From Rotaria sordida (Eukaryota > Rotifera > Eurotatoria > Philodinida > Philodinidae), in assembly GCA_905250125.1 (NCBI GenBank), contig CAJNOL010000692.1:41802-105801 (forward strand): a stretch of 64,000 bases of DNA. The letters are read 5' to 3'. Positions 57,502-64,000 of this stretch are shown here, piece by piece. Numbering within the stretch: the stretch's first letter is position 1; each line of letters opens with the position of its first letter. The notes beneath the pieces are model-generated. The model did not search any database and had not been told where the DNA came from. It saw nothing but the letters and a program-made list of their open reading frames with translations. The position numbers were made by a program, and so were the translations under genes.

Positions 57502-58037
57502 CATGAAAGAATTGTTATTTTACTTCTCTTGTGAGGATATCAACAAGACATACTTTATCAATATCATCTCATATCTAAGAATTATTCCACTGCAATGTCG
57601 AGGTTAAACTAAAATCTGAAAAACAAATGCCAAATAAAGTTTTTTTCATTAAAGTAGAATAATTTAATGAAAGGAAGCATACGTTTATTTTCAGTTTCAT
57701 CAGTCAAAATGATTGAATAAACATTTCATAGAAAATTAATTTGATTTTTCTAATTTTGAAAATGTTTCAAAAATATTTGAATAAAGCGACATACTCGAAA
57801 TATCTCCATAACTATTGCCATATATGATAAATTTGATTAATTATATCGATAGTATTGTTTTAGTTAAATACTATATTCAAATATTTTAATATTAGAAAAA
57901 TCAGATTGATTTTCTATGAAACGTTTATTCAATTATTTTCAATTTCACGAAACTCGAAAATTCCATGTATTATTTCATCAGATCATAGAGCAACATCAGA
58001 TAAACATTCACATATTCATCGTCACTTTTTCACTCAA

Positions 58038-58121
58038 ATGATCATCACATTATACCTTTACAATAATAAAATCAGAGACAGTGACGTACAGTATCTCGCG
58101 GAAGTACCTACAAACAACAAA
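58038..58121 (+). pseudogene. Degenerate penultimate LRR exon, 3' module copy 1
   Basis: Reads MIITLYLYNNKIRDSDVQYL then AEVPTNNK. It has no AG before it (CACTCAA instead) and no GT after it (ACGAAT). Homologous to the functional-looking 59546 exon. Confidence 0.7.
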
Positions 58122-58189
58122 ACGAATTTTATTTATTTTCTTCGTATTTTTTTTTCTCATGTTCATTCTTTCTTTCTTTTGTTTTAAAG

Positions 58190-58288
58190 ATACTAACAAC
58201 ATTATACCTTCCGAAGACCATCTCCGCTAATGTACAAAATAGTTTAAGACAACAATACAGTCGAGTCTCTTTTAATTTTAATTATTGA
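58190..58288 (+). CDS. Terminal exon, 3' module copy 1
   Basis: After acceptor TTTTAAAG it reads ILTTLYLPKTISANVQNSLR, then QQYSRVSFNFNY and stop TGA. It starts like an LRR and then leaves the repeat consensus, as a C-terminal cap would. AATAAA at 58323 could serve as poly(A) signal. It could be joined directly to the 55300 exon, skipping the dead exon at 58038. Confidence 0.65.
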   Translation: MLTTLYLPKTISANVQNSLRQQYSRVSFNFNY

Positions 58289-59545
58289 TTTATTTTATTA
58301 TTTTTTTGTTTGTATGAAATGAAATAAAATAAAACTTGAATGACACAGCATGTTAATCGACGTGGCTTCGAGCATGAATAGATGCAAGTAAATAGATATC
58401 GAGTATGAACATGAGAATAGAAAACTCTGTAACTTTTACGATCATGATTACATGTGATAATGACCGTAATCATGATCGGTGTTTTTGATGGAAATCTAAA
58501 ATAAGATGTGCATGTACACTTTGTTTATATAGACAAAGTAAACACGTCTATCTTTATTTCAAAAAGTAGAGTGTTGAAATACGAAGTTTCATAGACTGTA
58601 AAGAAATAAAAATTAAAACAATCTTCATATCATTTTAATAAATATAGATGCAGCTTTGTCGCATAAATGTTTGCTATACATAGTTAAAATAATTTTAAAA
58701 TTTAAAATAGTTCTTAATATATTAGACGGAGATTTTTTAGAGTAGGTTTACAGCATTGTATATTTTGGAAGTAGCAGATGTTCTGCATATTTTGCTTCTG
58801 TTGTGGAACGCAATATCAGCATTCTATACCATATTTTGTTGGATCTTATGTAAAGATCACAATAATTATTTCTATCAATCAAACAATTGTATGGTGTAGT
58901 GATTTCTGATCTAATACAATTTATTAAAGCATAATTTGACTTCCTATCAAGCATCATAAAGTAGAACAATTTGGATATACAATCAAAGAAATGTTGTTAG
59001 AGAAATTCAAAGAGAATATATGATTTTAAAAAAGTCTTATTTAGCGGCTGTCACTGGCATTTTTGTTGTTGTCACTATTTCCCTTCTCTTTATCTATTCG
59101 CCCACAGTTCAGTTTCTTATGCATGTTTTATCTATGCTCTAATCAAGTGAAGTGTGTAATTCTTGATTTTTGTGAGATTCAAAAAGATTAGATAGAAATT
59201 TCATAGAGAAGTGTGTGATTTGTTTAATTTTGAAAATTTTTTGGCCATATTTAGTCAAGACAATGTTCTCGAGACATTTGAAAAACGTGTACTATTCATG
59301 ATGTATTTGAGTTAATGCATCAAAAGTATGCTGCTTTTAGTCGATTATGGTTCAAACATTTTCAAAGTTAGGAAAATCAGATATGCTTTTGTATAAAATG
59401 TTTATGCAATCATTTTGAGTTCCACTAAACTCGAAAATTGCACGCTTATTTTCATCAGTCCAGAGACTCAATCAGATAAAGAGAATGATGAGATAGTTTT
59501 AATCAGTTGATATTTTCATATTTATCATCATTTTTTTTTCATAAG
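58289..59545 (+). other. Region between two 3' modules
   Basis: AT-rich. The stretch 59340-59545 is paralogous to 57860-58037 and 63790-63977. The minus-strand frames here have no domain. Confidence 0.5.
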
Positions 59546-59629
59546 ACAGTCACCTATCTGAACCTTCAAAATAACCAAATGAGAGACAGTGGAGCACAAT
59601 ATCTTACAGAAGCACTAAAGAACAACAAT
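59546..59629 (+). CDS. LRR exon (TVTYLNLQNNQMRDSGAQ...), 3' module copy 2
   Basis: 28 codons after CATAAG, with donor GTGAAG; ends KNNN. Both splice sites are usable. It is separated by only 68 nt from its terminal exon, the same spacing as in copy 1. Confidence 0.8.
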
Positions 59630-59697
59630 GTGAAGTTTATTAGTTTTCTGCATATATTTATTTCATGTTCAATTTTTCTGTTCTTTTTTTTTAATAG
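59630..59697 (+). other. Short 68-nt intron
   Basis: From GTGAAG to a T-rich tract and TTAATAG. Its length equals that of the copy-1 spacer (58122-58189), supporting common descent. Confidence 0.75.
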
Positions 59698-59793
59698 ACA
59701 ATGCAGTATTTATATCTCTATAATAATAGTAATATCTCCGCTAATACGGAAACTCGTTTGAAACAACAAGACAATCGAATGTATTTTAATTAA
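59698..59793 (+). CDS. Terminal exon, 3' module copy 2
   Basis: Reads TMQYLYLYNNSNISANTETR, then LKQQDNRMYFN and stop TAA (59791-59793). It aligns with the copy-1 exon through ISAN...LxQQ..R..FN. It probably closes the LRR solenoid and ends the protein. Confidence 0.8.
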   Translation, partial: TMQYLYLYNNSNISANTETRLKQQDNRMYFN

Positions 59794-60526
59794 TTAATTG
59801 TAATTTTTTTCTGTAAACGAAGTAAAATGAAATTTGATTAGCTAATTTATTCTATTATATTCACACTGAAGGATAACCATATTGACGACATATTCCCTTC
59901 ATCTATTTATCATAATAAGAGTTTCTATGCGCTAGTAGAGAAAAGCAGAATATTTGAAAGTAATTTGAATATTCCTTCATAGAATTTTGAATATCAATCT
60001 AAATAATTAAGTATTGCACTTCTTAGCAAGAGTTAAAACTTTTGTTTCATAAAATATGTATCAAGAAAAACATAACTCTATGAGCAACTTACTTTGATTT
60101 TACTAATATTTCGATTTTATCATACCGGAATTAAAATTATTTTAGATTTTATCAAAAACCGATATTCTGTATCATTCATCAGAAATATTTCTGAAATTAT
60201 TATTCTTTTACTTTAATTATTAAGATATTAAATAAATCTTGTATGTCTCATATTTTATAGTGCTTTAAATACTTTAGTATTTAATACACAATTCTCTTGC
60301 AACAATGTAAACGCAAAATATATTTCATCCATATACTTTAAGTTTACGTCATTTTTAAGTGATTCATTCCCTGCTCCTAGTAGTTATATGTCATTCTTGT
60401 CTTACTCCTTCTCCCTCTAAACTTGGTTGTCTAATATTCGAGCAGTTCCTATATTATCATATATCGAAAGATGTTATGTAGCATTCGAATACCACCCTCA
60501 TGATCTTCTTTAACTCTATAATATAG
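59794..60526 (+). other. 3' flank of the terminal exon and intron before the next LRR exon
   Basis: AT-rich, no gene. No clear promoter or first exon separates the stop at 59793 from the LRR exon at 60527. Confidence 0.5.
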
Positions 60527-60610
60527 ACACTCACGCGTCTGGATATTTATCAAAATCAAATTGGAGATAATGGAGCACAGCAGTTAGCTGAGGCTCTAAA
60601 AGTCAATAAA
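60527..60610 (+). CDS. LRR exon (TLTRLDIYQNQIGDNGAQ...)
   Basis: 28 codons after AATATAG and before GTAAGC; ends EALKVNK. It lies downstream of two terminal exons, so it belongs either to an alternative 3' end or to a following tandem gene. Confidence 0.85.
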
Positions 60611-61865
60611 GTAAGCTATTGTTTCAGTTGACTTCCTTAGTACAGACCTTCACTCAGCCATGCACACTTGTATAAAATTGTTAATGATCAATAGTCGAAT
60701 CCGAGCATATAGTAGAAAGATCCGTGCGAATAATTTGTGGAGAATTTTGTTCAAGTGTGTTACTTATTCAAAGAGAACCCGTAGAGTGCAAATTTTGAGT
60801 TCCGAACGAACTATTTTCATATTCGGTTTAGTGTATTTTATAACCGTATATCATACTTCGAATAAGTTTCAAATAATATTTGGCAAATTTGACAGATTTT
60901 GACCTTAGATTCGAATCAAATATGACCAATGTGCTGTTTCGAGATAGTGAAAAATTGTATATGAATAATATCGATTTTCGTGCATTCATTTGAAGGTTAA
61001 CCAGCGAGACTTTTCTATATTTCTAATGTCAAAATCGAGAAAAACGAACAATTTTCACAGGTAGAAATTTCAGCCACAATTCATGGGAAGTATTTCTTCT
61101 TCACTTATGAGTCTACTGAAAATAGGAAATTTAATGTTTTATTCTAAGGTAATTAAAGAAACAGTATTTCATGCATCTTACGTCAGTATCTAGACAAAAA
61201 GAAGCATTTTAACTAATGATCATGTTTGTCCCTTTCAACAAAAACAAATTCTATCTCTGCTATCAATTTTACTCGAAAATAAAAATTCAATTTTTAATTC
61301 TCTTGATTTCTTCCGTCAGTGTTTATAAAACAAATCATTTTCACATGAATAAATTACATCTTATTTTTGAGTTTTAGCTCTTAATAAAATAAAACCTCTA
61401 TTCTATGGTTATTAAAATGGTATTTTTCAGATGTCATGTCACAATATCTTGCAAAATCAATAATATTGACAATTAAGGTCTTCGGTGTTATCTGTATGAA
61501 GGAAATCTGCTTCTTATTTCTTAGTAAAATTTCAAAGATGTAAGCTCAGTTTTCTCCAACAGTTTACTTCGAGTTTTAGAATTAATTGAAATTTTAATAT
61601 CATTTAAAAATATCCGATTTCCACTAATATTATCAAGTATATTTTCATCGATAGAAAATTTAACATCGACAATTGGCAATAAAATAAGTTTCTATTTTTC
61701 TATCCATTCAGCTTTTAAAAATTTGGCATCCTACAAGCCGGTGACTAAAAATAAACAAACGAATGAGTAGAAATGCTTGATAGAAAAGATGTTTGTCTTC
61801 AATTGCATGAAACAAAGTCGAGTGCATTCATTTATCTGTAATAAATAAGATTTAACCAAATATTA
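60611..61865 (+). other. Intron segment left of the mariner
   Basis: AT-rich and paralogous in part to 55384-56430. Nothing else recognised. Confidence 0.5.
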
Positions 61866-63107
61866 TTAGGTTGGCAACTAAGTCTTTGCGTTTTTTTCAA
61901 AAATTTTAATTTTATTTTTGAACTTCAAAAGTACAACTAGCTTTCAGTTATATATGTACCACTAGTATCTATGACTTGTCGCCAACGTTCTGGTAAAGAC
62001 AGGATCCCGCGTTCGTAGAAGTCCTTGGATTTTTGATCAAAGAAGTTGGCGATATCCATTTTTAGGTCGTTCTCGTTGTCGAATTTTTTCTCAGCCAAAT
62101 GATGAGAGAGAGAACGAAACAAATGGTAGTCCGTTGGAGCCAAGTCAGGAGAATAAGGTGGATGAGGAATGGTAATCCATCCGAGTTTCAATAATTTTTC
62201 ACAGGTCGACTTTGCAACATGTGGTCTTGCATTATCATGCAAATAGTAAATTCGATCCTGCTTTCCCTTGAGTTTTTCGGCAATCCGATCCAATTGTTGA
62301 CAGTATAGATCAGCAGTGATGGTGCAACCATTTGGTAGAACTTCCCAGTGAATAATCCCATTGACACCCCACCAGACGCTCAGCATCACCTTCTTAGGGT
62401 GTAAGTCAGCCTTAGGTGTTGCTACGCCTGTTTGACCAGGACTTAGCCATTGGCGTCTATGCGTGTAGTTAACATACAATACCCACTTCTCATCACCAGT
62501 GATAAGATTGCGTAGCCATTGATAGTTGCGGTGAGATGTGATTAAATCCATACATGCATCAACCCTGTATTGCAGCTGATATGGTGATAATTCGTGGGGT
62601 ATCCAAACTCCATATCTCCATGTTTTGCCTAATCCGTGCAAATGTTTTTCCACCGCAGTATGGGAGCACCCCAGCTGATCTGCTAAACACCGTGAAGTCA
62701 ATCGAGGATCTTGTTCGATAAGCTGCTGTAAGAGGTCCACATCCACCTCCAGTGGTCTACCGGGTCGAGGTAAATCGTCGAGTTCTAAGTTACCATTCTT
62801 AAACCGATTGAACCAATGTTGTGCCATACGAATCGAGAGTACATCCTCACCCATCGTGCTGCAAATGTTGTTGGCTGCTTCTGTTGCTTTATGACCCAGA
62901 CGGAATTCATGAAGTAAAAGTATATGAATTTCTCTACGAGAAAGATTCATTTTCTGTTCGTGGTCAGCGTACATATCGATGACTTTATTATCGTTCGAAA
63001 GATATTCACACTCCCTTTATATACCCTTAGTATGGAAACTTCTAGAACTTTCTCGAATGTTCTAGAACAATTTCAAAAAAAACGCAAAGACTTAGTTGCC
63101 AACCTAA
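61866..63107 (-). mobile_element. Complete mariner element
   Basis: 1242 bp. The terminal inverted repeat starts TTAGGTTGGCAACTAAGTCT and continues TTGCGTTTTTTT at both ends, flanked by TA (61864-61865, 63108-63109). It has one intact transposase frame. Removing the element and one TA restores a sequence matching 56420-56445 in the paralogous intron. Confidence 0.97.
61937..62974 (-). CDS. mariner transposase (DD34D)
   Basis: 345 residues, the normal family length. The N-terminal half has two helix-turn-helix DNA-binding regions: about 12-60, ending QHWFNRFKNG, and about 80-115, with the intervening PRPGRP hook at 69-74. The linker motif WIPHEL lies at 124-129 (family WVPHEL). The catalytic triad is complete: D161 in TGDEKWV, D247 in LHDNARPH and D282 in LAPTDYH, exactly 34 residues after D247; YSPDLAP is at 274-280. 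The enzyme excises and inserts the element at TA. Met9 is an alternative start. With intact ends and frame the copy may be active; it lies antisense in an LRR intron. Confidence 0.96.
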   Translation of the reverse strand: MYADHEQKMNLSRREIHILLLHEFRLGHKATEAANNICSTMGEDVLSIRMAQHWFNRFKNGNLELDDLPRPGRPLEVDVDLLQQLIEQDPRLTSRCLADQLGCSHTAVEKHLHGLGKTWRYGVWIPHELSPYQLQYRVDACMDLITSHRNYQWLRNLITGDEKWVLYVNYTHRRQWLSPGQTGVATPKADLHPKKVMLSVWWGVNGIIHWEVLPNGCTITADLYCQQLDRIAEKLKGKQDRIYYLHDNARPHVAKSTCEKLLKLGWITIPHPPYSPDLAPTDYHLFRSLSHHLAEKKFDNENDLKMDIANFFDQKSKDFYERGILSLPERWRQVIDTSGTYITES

Positions 63108-63977
63108 TATTTTCATGCTTGAGCAAAATTCACCACTTTTAATACTTTCAAACTGATATATCTATTTCGATGCATTGAGCAATATTTTCTTTCATCTAAC
63201 AAGACTTAACATTCTGTCTTTTTTTCATGAGAACCGACTTTCAGCATATCATTTGATTTCAATTATGAGAATAATAATAACGTCTATTTTATCAACATTA
63301 TCATATATCTTAGAATTTGTCTACTTAAGTGTTAAGAATAAACTAGACACATGCAAAACACAAAGCTGAAACAAATTTTGTTGATTTAACTCATTTTTTC
63401 ATTAAAGTAGAATAATTTCGATACACCACCAAAGATATTTTATTCAAGTTCAAAAACAAGATACGATTTCCTAAAGTCTTACGTTGTTGATATCACTTGA
63501 GTTTTTATTATTGTCATTTTTCCCCATGTTTCTCTTTTGATTAACTACTTAGTTGTATGATCAATTCGTCTATGATCTGATGAAAACAGAGTATGTAATA
63601 TCCAACTTTCCTAAGGCTCACAATGATTGGATGAATATTTCAATAGAAAACCAATCTGATTTTTCTAACTATTAAAATGTTTCAATCATATTTAGATAAG
63701 GCTTTATTATTGACACATTTTCATAGCTAGCGCCATATATGAGTAATTTTATTACATATATTGATAACACTGCTTTAGCTGAATACTGTTCAAACATTTT
63801 CAGAATTAGAAAAAATTAAATGGATATTTTATGAAATGTTTATTCAATTATTTTGAGTACTGCAAATCTCGAAAATTGCACATTTCATGTCGTCAAATTA
63901 CAGACCAAAATAACATAAAGAGAACGATGAAATCGTTTTAACTAATTGACACTCATTCATCATCACTTTTCACTCAA
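63108..63977 (+). other. Intron segment right of the mariner
   Basis: Paralogous to 56430-58037 without the 56615 foldback (empty site about 63264-63271). Small frames have no domain. Confidence 0.6.
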
Positions 63978-64000
63978 ACAGCAGTTACACTGTATCTTTA
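63978..64000 (+). pseudogene. Start of a third penultimate LRR exon, cut by the window edge
   Basis: Reads TAVTLYL after CACTCAA, as in copy 1 at 58038, where the acceptor is also missing. The nearest AG (63980-63981) would give the wrong frame. Its rest lies outside the window. Confidence 0.55.

Larger units (their letters stand above)
55384..58037 (+). other. Intron with an 8-bp-duplication foldback and an empty mariner site
   Basis: Contains the element at 56615-57501. The sequence near 56420-56445 (CTAATATTTATTTCATTCTTGAGC) is the paralogous empty site of the mariner at 61866. No gene. Confidence 0.6.
9175..59793 (+). other. RING/B-box/coiled-coil + LRR exon-array locus
   Basis: Three exons (9175-9418, 9761-10083, 10155-10751) encode RING, two B-boxes and a coiled coil. 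They are followed by a series of 84-nt exons, each encoding one 28-residue ribonuclease-inhibitor-like LRR with consensus TLTxLxLxxNxIGDxGAQ, then terminal exons with stop codons at 58190 and 59698. All LRR exons are phase 0 at both ends, normally preceded by TATAG and followed by GTAAG. The expected role is a RING E3 ligase or cytosolic recognition protein in which the LRR arc binds ligand; this is inference from the domains. A single gene, tandem genes (a hinge exon is repeated at 23407-23571) and alternative splicing are all compatible. The LRR exon at 60527 lies beyond both terminal exons, so the array continues to the right edge. Confidence 0.7.

Overview
The window looks like AT-rich nuclear DNA from a small metazoan, most likely a bdelloid rotifer (Adineta/Rotaria-like). 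This is inference from three things: an NHL-propeller protein of the type abundant in rotifers; a RING/B-box protein followed by ribonuclease-inhibitor-type leucine-rich repeats (LRRs); and interstitial TGTGGG/CCCACA arrays, the motif I recall as the Adineta telomere repeat. No rRNA, tRNA, CRISPR or bacterial operon structure was seen. Three assembly gaps are present (100, 100 and 10 N).

Layout. 1-905: inverted purine/pyrimidine minisatellite. 906-2993: no recognised gene, one GGATCC-rich patch. 2994-3917: NHL-repeat protein. 3918-5904: no recognised gene. 5905-8279: foldback-like element made of ATCGATTAAA-type repeats, with a second terminal-inverted-repeat element nested in it. 9175-10751: three exons encoding RING, two B-boxes, a coiled coil and a half-LRR cap. 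11589 to the right edge: a very long array of LRR exons, all on the + strand. Every exon is 84 nt, starts and ends in phase 0, and encodes exactly one 28-residue LRR. Twenty-five well-formed LRR exons are visible, two with a destroyed splice site, plus a relic, a degenerate copy and a copy cut by the window edge. Terminal exons with stop codons lie at 58190-58288 and 59698-59793, and LRR exons continue after them.

The array grew by segmental duplication. A trio of exon types recurs about every 6 kb between 32 and 48 kb; exon pairs are duplicated at 11-20 kb and 49-52 kb; the hinge exon was copied to about 23.4 kb; and the LRR-plus-terminal 3' module occurs two to three times. Because every exon is symmetric, exons can be skipped, lost or duplicated without shifting the frame. 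One gene with very many LRRs, several tandem genes, or alternatively spliced variants all fit; transcripts are needed to decide.

The long introns (0.33-5.4 kb) are a sink for mobile DNA: an intact piggyBac-type element (12669-14809), an intact mariner (61866-63107), and many non-autonomous inverted-repeat elements with TA, TTAA, TTA or 8-bp target duplications. Because introns are paralogous, several insertions have a matching empty site elsewhere in the same window, which confirms their boundaries. Telomere-like repeats replace part of one LRR exon (48.6 kb) and perhaps all of another (29.4 kb), which may record repair of chromosome breaks.
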